Position numbers and translations under genes: made by a program
Shown: positions 9,571 through 19,105 of the stretch, in pieces
Layout: every line of letters starts with the position of its first letter
Position numbering within the stretch: the stretch's first letter is position 1
Notes under the pieces: model-generated
The model's database searches: none
The model's input: the letters and a program-made list of their open reading frames with translations, nothing else
Told to the model about the DNA's origin: nothing
NCBI RefSeq assembly: GCF_012395255.1
Contig: NZ_JAAZQD010000005.1
Span: 62,001 to 126,000, forward strand
Direction of reading: 5' to 3'
Source of the DNA: Oleiagrimonas citrea
GTDB taxonomy: Bacteria > Pseudomonadota > Gammaproteobacteria > Xanthomonadales > Rhodanobacteraceae
Length of the DNA stretch: 64,000 nucleotides

Positions 9571-9894
9571 TTATGTGCGGGGCTTCTGCAGTCGCCGCAG
9601 AAAGACCTGCATTTCCTTCTGCGCCTGTTTGTCGCCGCGACGCGCAGCGGCGTCGATGCCGCGCTGCCAGGCTTCGGCGGCGGCACCGAGGTCTTCGCGT
9701 GCAAGCTGTGCCTTGCCCAGTAGTTTCCACGCCGCCGAGTAGTCCGGGTCGAAATCGACCGCGGCGCGGAAGGCATCGCAGGCCTCCGCGGTGCGCCCGG
9801 CGTCGAGCAGCGCGTTGCCCAGCGCGAAGCGCAGCAGGGCCCCGTCGCGGGGGCCACCCACCTGCGCCTGCAGCGGAGCGATGCGGTCCGCCAT
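9571..9894 (-). CDS. small tetratricopeptide-repeat protein
   Basis: 107 residues, starting at an ATG whose A is the last base of the TGA of the upstream GT39-like gene (TGATG overlap), so the two are translationally coupled. The sequence has two to three TPR-like helical pairs: ALLRFALGNALLDAGRTAEA, CDAFRAAVDFDPDYSAAW, KLLGKAQLAREDLGAAAE. No signal peptide, so it is cytoplasmic, probably a protein-interaction partner. The same pairing of a dolichyl-phosphate-mannose-mannosyltransferase-like protein with TPR helices occurs elsewhere as a fusion; here they are separate genes. Function unknown. Confidence 0.75.
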   Translation of the reverse strand: MADRIAPLQAQVGGPRDGALLRFALGNALLDAGRTAEACDAFRAAVDFDPDYSAAWKLLGKAQLAREDLGAAAEAWQRGIDAAARRGDKQAQKEMQVFLRRLQKPRT

Positions 9895-11615
9895 CAGTGC
9901 GTCCGCACGTGGCGATAGCGCCAGTAGTCCGGCGAGGGGAGCAGACGCGTGGGTTGCGCCGGTTCCGGCGGCGTCTCGCCTGAGCTCATCGCCGCCAGCG
10001 TGCTGGCCTTCCACAGCACCAGCCAGTCGCCGCGGAACGGCTGCACCAGCAGCGCGTAGCGCAGGTCGTTCGGTTCCAGATCGTCGTTCTGCCGGTACGT
10101 CGCCACGAGTCCATCCGGATGTTGTGCGGCGAACGCCAGGATGCTTTTTTGACCGTGTAATTGCCGTACCGGGGTCCGCAGGCGCGCACGGAATGTGAAC
10201 TGGCCTTCCGGGTAACCGACGCTGGCGGTCGCGTGGCCTTCCGCACTGGCCTGCGCGAACAGCGCGCTGGCTTGGCGCAGGTCGTAGGGCGTCCACAGGG
10301 CGAGCGTGAACAGAGCATTGGCGGCGAAGGTGCCGATCAGGCCGCCGATGGCGATGCGGCGCAGTTCGCCGCGGCCGCGCATCAGCAGCAGAAGGCTCAT
10401 CAGCAGGTAGATGACACCGAAGTAGCGGCTGTAGGCCGCCAGGTCGACCATCCAGTGGCTGGCGAATGGCGGTCGGCCGGCCAGCGACGGCAGCACCAGC
10501 AGCAGGACGCCGAAGGCGACGCCGCCGAGCGCCATGAGCCAGCCGCCCAGCCAGGGCGTGCTGGCCAGGCGAGGGTGACGTTCGCGCAGCAGCGCCACGG
10601 CGGCCGCGATCAGCATCACCGCGCCGCCAAATTCGGGCAGCGGGTAGTACAGCTGCTTGCCGCTGATCAGCGAGAAGCCCAGCAGCACCGGCAGCAGCCA
10701 ACTCAGCAGGAAGCGGATGCCCGGCAGCAGCGGCCGGCGCAGACTGGCCACGGCGACCCAGGCGCGCGGCCAGGCCGCGAACGGGAACAGCAGCACCGGC
10801 AGCCATTGCAGGTACCACCACAGCGGTCGGGCGTGCGCGAATGAATCGACCACGCGGCCGCCGGTCTGCTTGAACAGCAGTTTGTCGGCGTAGGCATGGC
10901 CACCCAGTTCCAACGCTGGCCACAGCCAGGCGCCCAGCATCAGCAGTCCGCCGACGATGGCCAGCAGCCCGAAGCCGTACCAGCGTGCCTTCTCGCGGCG
11001 GGCGTAGTCGCTCCACAGCGGACCCAGCAGCCACGGGAAGGCGACATGCAGCAGCATCACCGGTCCCTTGGTCAGCAGGCCGGCGCCGATCCAGAAGCCG
11101 AACAGCCACCAGCGCGGCGCCACGCGCCTGGCGTTGGGGATCAGCGTCAGCAGTGCCGACAGCACGCAGACGCCGAGCAGCACCTCGTACATGATCTGCA
11201 GGCTGAACAGGAACGCATAGGCCAGCGCTGCGAGCATCCACGGCGTGGCCTTGGCGATCCACGGGCGGTCCGGAAACAGGCGGCGAGCGATGGTCGCCGC
11301 CAGCACCAACTGCGCGGCGCCGAAGCCGACTTCGAGAATGCGCGGCCACACGTCGTTGACGCCGAATGCGAACCAGCCGGCGTGAATCAGCCAGAACAGC
11401 AGCGGGACCTTGTGGCTGTAGGGCGCGCCGTTGAAGTACGGCACGATCCAGTGGTGCCCGCTCCACATCTCCCAGGCCACGGCCAGGGTGCGGGTCGAGT
11501 ACATCGGCATCGGCCCGTGGGCGAAGATTGCCAGCAGGGCCAACACGGTCCACAGCGGAAGCCATGGCCACAGCGCGCGCAGGTGTTCGGAGCGGGAGTA
11601 GTGCTTCGGTTGCAT
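9894..11615 (-). CDS. GT39-like membrane glycosyltransferase, acidic motif missing
   Basis: 573 residues with a first helix at about 16-33 and ten or more further hydrophobic segments, the layout of ArnT/PMT-type (GT39) enzymes that move a sugar from a polyprenyl-phosphate donor at the periplasmic face. The first periplasmic loop has WSGHHWIVPYFNG and the KVPLLFWL segment (family: sGdWlvPrlnG, KPPLlYWl). The DExRYA acidic motif normally just before it is replaced by MYSTRTLAVA (residues 38-47), so the usual catalytic Asp/Glu is not there. It may be inactive, or may use another residue. Coupled to the downstream TPR gene and read in the same direction as the glycerophosphotransferase-like gene upstream. 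Confidence 0.75.
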   Translation of the reverse strand: MQPKHYSRSEHLRALWPWLPLWTVLALLAIFAHGPMPMYSTRTLAVAWEMWSGHHWIVPYFNGAPYSHKVPLLFWLIHAGWFAFGVNDVWPRILEVGFGAAQLVLAATIARRLFPDRPWIAKATPWMLAALAYAFLFSLQIMYEVLLGVCVLSALLTLIPNARRVAPRWWLFGFWIGAGLLTKGPVMLLHVAFPWLLGPLWSDYARREKARWYGFGLLAIVGGLLMLGAWLWPALELGGHAYADKLLFKQTGGRVVDSFAHARPLWWYLQWLPVLLFPFAAWPRAWVAVASLRRPLLPGIRFLLSWLLPVLLGFSLISGKQLYYPLPEFGGAVMLIAAAVALLRERHPRLASTPWLGGWLMALGGVAFGVLLLVLPSLAGRPPFASHWMVDLAAYSRYFGVIYLLMSLLLLMRGRGELRRIAIGGLIGTFAANALFTLALWTPYDLRQASALFAQASAEGHATASVGYPEGQFTFRARLRTPVRQLHGQKSILAFAAQHPDGLVATYRQNDDLEPNDLRYALLVQPFRGDWLVLWKASTLAAMSSGETPPEPAQPTRLLPSPDYWRYRHVRTH

Positions 11616-11649
11616 GCCCGGATTTCGTCGAGAGAGTGTCAGTGCGCGG

Positions 11650-12684
11650 TCAGCGGACCGGGCCCCAGTAGCCGATGCGGCGGCGGATCTTCAGCTTGCG
11701 CCAAAAGTTGGCGGGTTTGCGCTTGCGGTTACGCGCGCCGTTGGCGATGAACGCTTCCACCGCGTCGAGCACGCGTTCGCTGGAGCGCCCGTCGTGGTAC
11801 GGATGAATGCCTTCGCCGTAGTCGCGGATCGCCTTCATTAGCTCGGGTGGTCGCGACAGCGCGCGCTTGATCGCCGGCTCGAAGTCGGCGGCGTCGTGGA
11901 TGTCGATCAGCTGCGGGCCGGGACGGCGGTTGTTGAAAGTCACCACCGGCTTGCCGGTCAGCAGGAATTCGTTGAGCGCCGAAGACGTGTCCGAGCACAT
12001 CATGTCGACCTGCGGGAACAATTCGAGGATGTTGTCGTTCTCGGCGAAGGTCAGGTGTTCGTTCTGCAGCGCCTTGAAGCGCGCCACGGTCTCGGCGTTC
12101 ATCTTCGGGTGGAAGGTGACGATCCAGCGCCAGCGGCCGTCGCGCGACAGGCGCTTGACCTCCTCGTACAGCGTGTCGGCGGCGCTCCAGGACGGCGAGA
12201 ACGTGGAGTGGTACAGGATCACCGGCGGCGTGCGCGCCGGCGCCGGATGTTCGGGCTGGAACATATCGGCGAACGGATCGAGTTTGGGCCAGCCGGTCTG
12301 CGCGACGCTGAAGTGGCCCAGCTTGTCGGCCATCTCGCCGAAGGCCCTGGTGTCGTTCGGGCCGGTGGTGCAGTACAGGTCGAAGAAGCCGCGGATGTAG
12401 ATGTGACGCGGCTTGCCGGCGTCGAAGCCGTGGAAGATCTCGGCCTTCACACCGGGAAAGAAGTGCGGCACCGCATTGGACGGCGTCAGCACCGCGCGGG
12501 GATTGAAGGCGCGCACTTCCTCGGTGGTGCGCAGCCAGCGTTCGCCCTGGACCAGGTCTTCGCCACCCGGGCCATCGAAGAACCAGGCGGCTTCGTCGCC
12601 GCGCGCGTGGATGGCGTCCTGCAGCGGACGCAGAATGGCCAGGGCGTAACGTTCGGAGCCGTACAGGAGGTAATGCTTGCTCAT
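11650..12684 (-). CDS. CDP-glycerol glycerophosphotransferase-like protein
   Basis: 344 residues from an ATG at 12684 that overlaps the upstream GT2 gene stop by 4 nt (ATGA). The C-terminal half carries the fold signature of the poly(glycerophosphate) transferase family (PF04464-like, GT-B): ILYHSTFSPSW, VTFHPKMN, and CSDTSSALNEFLLTGKPVV with the donor-binding Ser/Glu near residues 228-246. In Gram-positives such enzymes build teichoic acids from CDP-glycerol. In Gram-negatives they are found in LPS and capsule loci, and some members transfer other groups. No membrane helix; a basic C-terminal tail (RNRKRKPANFWRKLKIRRRI) probably associates with the membrane. Substrate is inferred only. Confidence 0.75.
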   Translation of the reverse strand: MSKHYLLYGSERYALAILRPLQDAIHARGDEAAWFFDGPGGEDLVQGERWLRTTEEVRAFNPRAVLTPSNAVPHFFPGVKAEIFHGFDAGKPRHIYIRGFFDLYCTTGPNDTRAFGEMADKLGHFSVAQTGWPKLDPFADMFQPEHPAPARTPPVILYHSTFSPSWSAADTLYEEVKRLSRDGRWRWIVTFHPKMNAETVARFKALQNEHLTFAENDNILELFPQVDMMCSDTSSALNEFLLTGKPVVTFNNRRPGPQLIDIHDAADFEPAIKRALSRPPELMKAIRDYGEGIHPYHDGRSSERVLDAVEAFIANGARNRKRKPANFWRKLKIRRRIGYWGPVR

Positions 12685-13496
12685 CGGTCGAGTCCGTGGC
12701 GTTTCATCAGTTCGGCGGCCATGTCGACCGATTCGGGGTTCACGCACATTTCGTAGTAGCGCATGCGCTTGTAGACGGCGTAGGCGGCGGCGGTCTGCGC
12801 CACCACGAAACCGCGCCAGCCATCGAGCATGGCCAGCCGGAATACATAGTCCTTGATGAAGCTCGTCGCGAACACCAGCGGACAGTCCCACATGCGCGGC
12901 GGGCGTCGTTTCTGACGCCAGTCCAGGGCCTTGAGTTCCGCGTAGCGGATCACCTTCAGGCCCTTGTGCACCAGTGTCGGGTTGTGCAGATGCTCGAACG
13001 GCGCGTCGAACATCACCGCGGCGCCGTCCCAGGTCAGCGACTCGTGCACGCGCACGTCATGCCAACGGGCGCGGTCGCGATGATACAGGCGGGTCATCTT
13101 CTCGCCCACCATCGGTCGGTACCAGCGCATCGGTGCGCCCATGAACAGGGTGCGACGACGCAGGGTGCCGACGGCGGCGTCCGAATCCATCACGTCGGGC
13201 AAGCGCCGTTCCAGTTCGGCGGCCAGCTCCGGTGACAGGTACTCGTCGGCGTCGAGCGCCAGGATCCAGTCGTTGGACGACTGCGTGGTGGCGAAGTTGC
13301 GCTGCGGGCCGAAGCCGAGCCAGTCCTGGTGCACGACCTTCGCGCCGTGCGCGCGGGCGATGTCGCAGGTGGCGTCGGTGCTGCCGCAGTCGACCACGAT
13401 CTTCTCGGCGGCGAACGGCACGCTGTCCAGACAGCGGGCGATGTTCGCGGCCTCGTTGTGGGTCATCACGACCAGGGTCAGCGCAGGCTTGGGCAT
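12681..13496 (-). CDS. GT2 glycosyltransferase, WaaE/KdtX-like
   Basis: 271 residues. N-terminal GT-A domain: LVVMTHNEAANIARCLDSV, the VVDCGSTDATCDIA nucleotide-binding motif and the ALDADEYLSPEL metal-binding DxD region. The short THNE...NIxRCL form is characteristic of the LPS-core glucosyltransferases WaaE/KdtX and their relatives. A C-terminal amphipathic stretch near residues 215-245 (FIKDYVFRLAMLDGWRGFVVA) fits membrane association. It leads an operon with the glycerophosphotransferase-like gene (4-nt overlap), and is divergent from the O-antigen ligase, with about 120 nt between for both promoters. Probably acts on the LPS inner core or a surface glycan. Confidence 0.88.
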   Translation of the reverse strand: MPKPALTLVVMTHNEAANIARCLDSVPFAAEKIVVDCGSTDATCDIARAHGAKVVHQDWLGFGPQRNFATTQSSNDWILALDADEYLSPELAAELERRLPDVMDSDAAVGTLRRRTLFMGAPMRWYRPMVGEKMTRLYHRDRARWHDVRVHESLTWDGAAVMFDAPFEHLHNPTLVHKGLKVIRYAELKALDWRQKRRPPRMWDCPLVFATSFIKDYVFRLAMLDGWRGFVVAQTAAAYAVYKRMRYYEMCVNPESVDMAAELMKRHGLDR

Positions 13497-13618
13497 CCGT
13501 GCATTCTAGCCGAGATCGAGAGGACGGCCGGATTGCTCCGGTGCATGGCCTTCGCCAGGGTGATTTCGTGTGCTGAAGGTGCGCGGCTTGTGCTTGCGGA
13601 CAGGCGACAGATCGCCGC

Positions 13619-14968
13619 GTGCTGGGTATGCTTGCGTCCGGGGTGAGGCAAGGGATGACGGTACATCGACATGTGCCTCATCGGGATCCGCTGGAACGAA
13701 TCCGGCCATTGGTGATGCAGATCAAGAACAACAAGAATATCGAGTCGACACACCCCTCTTCGGCGCATGTTCCACCTCGAGAGCGACATGCTCGAGTTCG
13801 GGATCTGCTTGCTGTCGGCCTGCTTTGGCTGCCGGTCGGCATGGCGCTGGTACCAGGCCCGCATGCAAGCAGCGTGTATCACTGGACGGTGGCGCTGCTG
13901 CTGTTCGTGCCCGCGCTCTGGCTATGGATCGCTGAACGCGGGCGAAGTTTTCGCGATGCGCCGCGCGCGGCATGGCTGGTGTGCGCAGTGCTGCTCGTCT
14001 GGGCTTGCCTGACCTTGTTCTGGGCCAGCGGAGAGCATCAGGTCGAGCGGATCAAGGTGCCCTTGTTCATCGTGCTGTATCTGTATGCCTGGGTCGCCTG
14101 GGGGGTGTCGCGGCCGGATCGCGTCGAGTCCCTGCTGCGCTATACCGGACTGGGGATGGCGCTCAGCGCACTGGTGGCGATGCTGGCGTTTCCCTGGCGA
14201 GACATCGTCTGGACGCATCGCATGGTCGGTTTCGACATGCTGGATGGTCCCAATCTTTCTGCCTACGCCATGGGCGCGGCCTTCGTATGGCTGGCGCAGT
14301 TGCCGCCTGTGCGAGTGGGATGGCGTGCAGCGTGGCTGGTCGCGCTGACGACGCTGCTTGTATTCGTGGTCTGGACCGGCAGCCGCGGTGCATGGCTGGC
14401 CCTGTTCGTGTGTCTGGTGAGTCAGCCTCTGTGGCGGCCGGGACGGATGGCGCGCTGGTTTGCTGGCGGCGGTCTGCTCGCGGCCGTTGCGGTCATCGCG
14501 CTGAAGCCGGCGGAGCTGCTGCATCGCGGATTGTCCTATCGTCCGCAGATTCTGGAGCGTGCGCTGGCCATGATCGAGCGGCATCCCTGGGGCGGACTCG
14601 GCATGGGTAGCAAGTACACCATCGCCGTCGGCAACCGGAGCTGGACGCACAGCCACAACCTGTTCAGCAACATCGGTATCGAGTTGGGCCTTCCGGGGCT
14701 CGCCCTTTGGCTGGTGCTGTGGTGCTGGGTCGGCTGGATCGGCTGGCGCATGCGCGCCGCCACATTAGGACGAGTGGTGCTGGGGCTGTGGGTTTTCGCC
14801 AGCGTGGCACTGCAGTTCGATGGCCCGAGCCTGTTGCGCAGTCCGCGGCCCGAGTGGCTACTGACGTGGTTGCCGTTTGCGTTGGCGCTGATGCTGGCGG
14901 CTGGGCACGCGGGTCGTACACTTCTCAGGCATGACGACACGGCTGCAACGCCGTCTGGCAAATCCTGA
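13619..14968 (+). CDS. O-antigen ligase family (WaaL-like) membrane protein
   Basis: Up to 449 residues, with ten or more hydrophobic helices from about residue 60 on. The family's large periplasmic loop contains HSHNLFSNIGIELG, with the conserved catalytic-type His, and an Arg-rich loop (GSRGAWLAL) before it. Wzy_C/WaaL proteins transfer undecaprenyl-linked polysaccharide to the lipid A core, or polymerise it (Wzy); homology alone cannot separate the two. The start is uncertain: ATGs at 13655 and 13718 are alternatives and none has a strong Shine-Dalgarno. Converges with the GT4 gene 2 nt after its stop. Fits the surrounding glycan cluster. Confidence 0.82.
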   Translation: MLGMLASGVRQGMTVHRHVPHRDPLERIRPLVMQIKNNKNIESTHPSSAHVPPRERHARVRDLLAVGLLWLPVGMALVPGPHASSVYHWTVALLLFVPALWLWIAERGRSFRDAPRAAWLVCAVLLVWACLTLFWASGEHQVERIKVPLFIVLYLYAWVAWGVSRPDRVESLLRYTGLGMALSALVAMLAFPWRDIVWTHRMVGFDMLDGPNLSAYAMGAAFVWLAQLPPVRVGWRAAWLVALTTLLVFVVWTGSRGAWLALFVCLVSQPLWRPGRMARWFAGGGLLAAVAVIALKPAELLHRGLSYRPQILERALAMIERHPWGGLGMGSKYTIAVGNRSWTHSHNLFSNIGIELGLPGLALWLVLWCWVGWIGWRMRAATLGRVVLGLWVFASVALQFDGPSLLRSPRPEWLLTWLPFALALMLAAGHAGRTLLRHDDTAATPSGKS

Positions 14969-14970
14969 AT

Positions 14971-16098
14971 TCAGGCCACGGTCTTGCGCAGCGTGCTGCC
15001 ACTCTGCGCGGTGCGGCGCGATAAGGATGCCTGCAGGGGCGGTGTCGAGGGCATGGCATATCCCTGTCGTGGCGGCACAGGCAGTGCTTCCGGTCCGTCC
15101 AACAGGCGATGCAGGGCATTGATCAGGCGATGGCCGAAGTTTTCGCGGTTTTCGCGATGCCACGTGCGGGCAGCCTGTCCCATTTGCTCGAGCCGGTTCT
15201 TGTCGATTCGAATTGCGGCTTCGATGGCCTGTTCCATGGCGGCTTCGTCGAAGAAGTGCGTCGTGGCCAGGTGCTGGGTGCCGGTGCGTTCGCACGGTAC
15301 GAGCAGGCCGCGCTCGGGCGTGATCAGCTCGTTCATCGGCGCGGCATCCACGGTTACGGTCAAGGCGCCGACCGTCATCGCTTCGGCAATATAGTGACCG
15401 AAGCCTTCGGTTTCGGACGGACACAGATGAAAGCGATGCGTGTTCTGCAGGCGACGCAATTCGGCGTCGTCGATGTAGCCCACGTGGTGATGGATGTTGG
15501 CGGCCGGCGGTCCGGGGCGCGCTGTGCGCGGGTTCTGCACCACGGTCAGTAGTGGCCATTCCGGATGTCGCCGCCACAGTGCCAGCAGACGTTCCGTGCC
15601 TTTGGCGTGACTGCGCCCGGCAAGATGGAAGAACGTTGCTTTGCGCGGCTGTTCGGGGTCGAAGCGGCAGCGCCCAGTGAAACCGGTATACATCACGGGT
15701 TTGTTCAGGCGGCGGAAGATGCGCTCCGCGTGACGGGTCTTGGCGAGCACCAAGTCGATGTCGCCGAGGTGGCGCCGGTCACGAGGCAGGAACCACTCGG
15801 GATTGGGCATGAGCACGTTGTGTCGGGCGAACGGCAGGTCGTCCGGCCAGATGTGCTCGAGCATGATGTTGACGTCGAAGCGTGGCGCCACATGCTTGCC
15901 ACGCACACGGCGATAGCGCCACTCGATGCGCTTGGCGGGTGGACGTAGCCACTTTGTCAGTTTGCCGCCGCGAATGCCGGTGACAGTCACGTCGAAACCG
16001 CCAGCGCGAAGCGTTTCCCCAAGAACGCCCAAGTCGCGACTCAGGCCGACGCCGTTGTCACGGGCAACGAGATTGATGCTGGGCACGTTGATTTCCAT
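14971..16098 (-). CDS. GT4-family glycosyltransferase
   Basis: 375 residues, GT-B type. The N-terminal domain begins INLVARDNGVGLSRDLGVLGETLRAGGFDV, as in retaining GT4 enzymes. The C-terminal domain has HLAGRSHAKGTERLLALW and the EX7E-type motif in PSETEGFGHYIAEAMTVGAL with NELI following. A proline- and serine-rich tail of about 35 residues after residue 340 has no evident fold. Sugar and acceptor are unknown. It is divergent from the UDP-glucuronate decarboxylase gene across 238 nt and converges with the O-antigen ligase. Confidence 0.82.
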   Translation of the reverse strand: MEINVPSINLVARDNGVGLSRDLGVLGETLRAGGFDVTVTGIRGGKLTKWLRPPAKRIEWRYRRVRGKHVAPRFDVNIMLEHIWPDDLPFARHNVLMPNPEWFLPRDRRHLGDIDLVLAKTRHAERIFRRLNKPVMYTGFTGRCRFDPEQPRKATFFHLAGRSHAKGTERLLALWRRHPEWPLLTVVQNPRTARPGPPAANIHHHVGYIDDAELRRLQNTHRFHLCPSETEGFGHYIAEAMTVGALTVTVDAAPMNELITPERGLLVPCERTGTQHLATTHFFDEAAMEQAIEAAIRIDKNRLEQMGQAARTWHRENRENFGHRLINALHRLLDGPEALPVPPRQGYAMPSTPPLQASLSRRTAQSGSTLRKTVA

Positions 16099-16336
16099 GC
16101 GAGTTCGTTTTGCGCTTCCGATGCTTACGTGATCGGCAATGAATTGCGCCTGACTAGCCCCCTAGTAGCGCATTTCCCGACCTGTTTTTATTCATATAGC
16201 CTACGCGGTTCCGACAATTGTGCATAGTGGCACGCATTCTTGCGGGACAGCGCTGTGCATCGAAGCTCATTCGCAATTGAGGCACACTGTGCTTTCAGTG
16301 GAATGACAGGAGGTCGCCGCGCATACTTCAGGATCT

Positions 16337-17296
16337 GTGAATACACCCATGAACCGTACCTTGGTTACCGGCGGCGCCGGCTTTCTCGGCTCGCATTTGT
16401 GTGAACGGCTTCTCAAAGCCGGGCATGACGTATTGTGCGTAGATAATTATTTCACCGGTGCCAAGCGCAACATCGCGCATCTGATGGATCACCATTATTT
16501 CGAGGCGATGCGCCACGATGTGACGTTTCCGCTGTACGTGGAAACCGATCGCATATTCAATCTGGCCTGTCCGGCTTCGCCGGTGCACTACCAGTTCGAT
16601 CCGGTGCAGACGACCAAGACATCCGTGCACGGGGCGATCAACATGCTTGGTTTGGCCAAGCGGGTGAAGGCGCGCATCCTGCAGGCCTCCACCAGCGAGG
16701 TGTATGGCGATCCGGAAGTGCACCCGCAGCAGGAAGGTTATTGGGGGCGGGTCAATCCCATTGGATTACGTGCCTGCTACGACGAAGGCAAGCGCTGCGC
16801 CGAGACACTGTTCTTCGATTACCACCGCCAGCACGGCCTGGACATCAAGGTGGTGCGCATCTTCAACACCTATGGCCCACGGATGCACCCGAACGACGGG
16901 CGTGTGGTCAGCAACTTCATCGTGCAGGCGCTGAAGGGTGAGGACATCACCATCTACGGCGACGGGCAGCAGACGCGCAGCTTCTGCTACGTCGACGATC
17001 TGGTCGAGGCGATGCTGCGCATGATGGATACCGAGACCGGTTTCACCGGACCGATCAACATCGGCAACCCGACCGAATTCACTATGCTGGAATTGGCCGA
17101 AAAAGTGCTCGGCATCGTCGGCGGAACATCCAGGCTGGTCTTCAAGCCGTTGCCTGCGGACGATCCGCGCCAGCGTCAGCCCGATATCGCGATGGCACGT
17201 GACAAGCTGGATTGGGAGCCGCGCGTCGGACTCGACGACGGGCTACGCGAGACGGTGCGCTATTTCCGCCAATTGCTGACCGAGGTGCCCGCGTGA
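16337..17296 (+). CDS. UDP-glucuronate decarboxylase (UDP-xylose synthase)
   Basis: 319 residues, extended SDR family. The NAD-binding motif GGAGFLGSH lies at residues 12-20 and the catalytic triad as STSEVYGDP with YDEGKRCAE (Tyr/Lys, about residues 148-157). The signature [20 protein letters not shown] is typical of UXS enzymes, which turn UDP-glucuronate into UDP-xylose. Start at GTG 16337 or ATG 16349; the motif position fits both. A GTGA overlap couples it to the downstream GT2, suggesting that the product sugar feeds this glycan pathway. UDP-glucose dehydrogenase, which would supply the substrate, is not in the window. Confidence 0.93.
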   Translation: MNTPMNRTLVTGGAGFLGSHLCERLLKAGHDVLCVDNYFTGAKRNIAHLMDHHYFEAMRHDVTFPLYVETDRIFNLACPASPVHYQFDPVQTTKTSVHGAINMLGLAKRVKARILQASTSEVYGDPEVHPQQEGYWGRVNPIGLRACYDEGKRCAETLFFDYHRQHGLDIKVVRIFNTYGPRMHPNDGRVVSNFIVQALKGEDITIYGDGQQTRSFCYVDDLVEAMLRMMDTETGFTGPINIGNPTEFTMLELAEKVLGIVGGTSRLVFKPLPADDPRQRQPDIAMARDKLDWEPRVGLDDGLRETVRYFRQLLTEVPA

Positions 17297-18240
17297 GCGC
17301 CTCCACATCCTTCTCTGTAGTCATCACCAGCTACAACTACCGCGCATACATCGAGCAGGCCATCGAAGGTGTCCTGGCGCAGTCGCGTGCCGCCATGCAG
17401 CTGATTGTCGTCGACGACGGCTCCACCGACGGCACGCCCGATCTGCTGCGACAACGTTACGGCGAGGACGCGCGCGTCACCCTGTTGCTGGGCGAGAATG
17501 GCGGACAGTTGGTGGCGTTCTTGCGTGGTCTGGCGGCCTGCACGGGCGACGTGGTCTGCTTTCTCGACGCCGACGATCACTGGAGTGCCGATTACCTGGC
17601 GCGTATCGGCGCGCTGTACGACAAGCGGCCGGACATCGATTACGTGTTCTCCGATCTGCAACTGTTCGGCGACGAGAATTGCTGGATGGGCTATGCCGAT
17701 CGTGCGCTGGATCTTGGTTACACCGCGGTGAGCACCTATATGCTGGCGCACTGGTACGGTGCACCGACCTCGGCGCTTTCGCTTCGTCGCGCGATGGCGC
17801 AGCAGGTACTGGATCTGCCGCAGGACATGGTACGGACCTGGCGGCTCTCGGCCGATAATTGTCTGGTGTTCGGAACCAGTATTCTGGGCGGCCGCAAGTA
17901 CTATCTACCGACCGGGCAGGTGCATTACCGCATCCACGGCAAGAACGGCTGGTGGGGGCAGCGCACGCGCGTGAACGAATATCTCAATCGCATGCGCTCG
18001 CGTTATCTCATCCAGCACTATGCGCGCCGCATCGGGCTGGACGAGACCTGCCTGGAAAGCGCGAAGCACGAATTCAAGACCAAGCCGGAACCGACTTGGC
18101 GTGAAGCGCGCCGATACGCCATGCTAGTGCGCATGCGGCGTGACATCTGGTGGCGCAATCTGGAGCGTGCCGCCGCCATCTTGTGGTCGGTGTGGAAACG
18201 CCGGTCGCGGATCGCCAAGGAATATCGCGACCTCCGTTGA
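17293..18240 (+). CDS. GT2 glycosyltransferase
   Basis: 315 residues from a GTG that overlaps the preceding stop by 4 nt. The GT-A domain reads [24 protein letters not shown], then [10 protein letters not shown] and FLDADDHW (donor and metal binding). The C-terminal part (from about residue 215) is basic and lacks clear helices; near the end [17 protein letters not shown] is a possible membrane-associated amphipathic segment. Middle gene of a three-gene run (UXS, GT2, GT2). Donor and acceptor unknown; UDP-xylose or UDP-glucuronate-derived sugar is a contextual guess. Confidence 0.88.
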   Translation: MSASTSFSVVITSYNYRAYIEQAIEGVLAQSRAAMQLIVVDDGSTDGTPDLLRQRYGEDARVTLLLGENGGQLVAFLRGLAACTGDVVCFLDADDHWSADYLARIGALYDKRPDIDYVFSDLQLFGDENCWMGYADRALDLGYTAVSTYMLAHWYGAPTSALSLRRAMAQQVLDLPQDMVRTWRLSADNCLVFGTSILGGRKYYLPTGQVHYRIHGKNGWWGQRTRVNEYLNRMRSRYLIQHYARRIGLDETCLESAKHEFKTKPEPTWREARRYAMLVRMRRDIWWRNLERAAAILWSVWKRRSRIAKEYRDLR

Positions 18241-18263
18241 GGCGCGAGCAAGGGGAACACCGG

Positions 18264-19097
18264 ATGCGCATCAGCGTCATCGTCATCACCTACAACTGGC
18301 CGCAAGCGCTGGATGCCGTGCTGCGGGGGCTGGCGCGGCAGCGTGAGTTGCCGTTCGAGGTGATCGTGACCGATGACGGTTCGGACGAGCAGACGAAGCA
18401 GGTGCTGGCCCGGCACGCACAGCACTTTCCGGTGCGCCTGACGCATGTCTGGCAACCGGATGACGGCGCGCGTATGAGTCGCGCGCGCAATCGCGGCATC
18501 GTTGCCGCGCGTGGTGACTACATCGTGCTGCTCGATGGCGACATGGTGCCGGGTGAACACTTCATCGCCGACCATCATGCCTTCGCGCGCCGAGGCTGTT
18601 TCGTGCAGGGCTCGCGCATGCTGCCTGATGAACGGGCAACCAAGCGCATGCTCGCGCACAAGCGGTTCCGTCCACACTTTTTCACGCGTGGCCTGCAGCG
18701 GCGGCGTCATGCGTTGCGCCTGCCGTGGTTGGCGCGTGTGTGGGCGTTTCCACGCGTGAATCGTCGCGGCATCAAGAGCTGCAACATGGGGTTCTGGCGC
18801 GAGGACCTGATCGCAATCAATGGCTTCAACGAGGCCATGACCGGCTGGGGGCGCGAGGATGCCGAGCTGGCGGTGCGCGCCTTCAACTATGGCCTGATGC
18901 GGTGCGATCTGCGTTTTGCCGGCATGGCCACGCATCTGTGGCATCGTAGCCGCAAGTACGAGGGACGCAGCATCAACGACGACATTCTCGATGCCACCGT
19001 CGCGCATGGTTTGCAGCGTTGCGAACAGGGTATCGACGCACACTTGGGCGAATTCACCCAGCCGCCGATCGACCTGCGCACCGACGCCGCGGCCTGA
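18264..19097 (+). CDS. GT2 glycosyltransferase with galactosyltransferase-like C-terminus
   Basis: 277 residues from an ATG at 18264, with AAGGGG 11 nt upstream; the frame is open further back but overlaps the previous gene. N-terminus MRISVIVITYNWPQALDAVL, then VTDDGSDEQT and LLDGDMVPGEHF (DxD). The C-terminal GWGREDAELAVRAFN motif (about residues 193-207) is that of Glyco_transf_7C, the acceptor-binding part of several capsule and LPS transferases. Follows the other GT2 gene after 23 nt and probably ends this operon; the opposing GT39-like gene ends 9 nt after its stop. Confidence 0.87.
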   Translation: MRISVIVITYNWPQALDAVLRGLARQRELPFEVIVTDDGSDEQTKQVLARHAQHFPVRLTHVWQPDDGARMSRARNRGIVAARGDYIVLLDGDMVPGEHFIADHHAFARRGCFVQGSRMLPDERATKRMLAHKRFRPHFFTRGLQRRRHALRLPWLARVWAFPRVNRRGIKSCNMGFWREDLIAINGFNEAMTGWGREDAELAVRAFNYGLMRCDLRFAGMATHLWHRSRKYEGRSINDDILDATVAHGLQRCEQGIDAHLGEFTQPPIDLRTDAAA

Positions 19098-19105
19098 AAG
19101 CCGGG

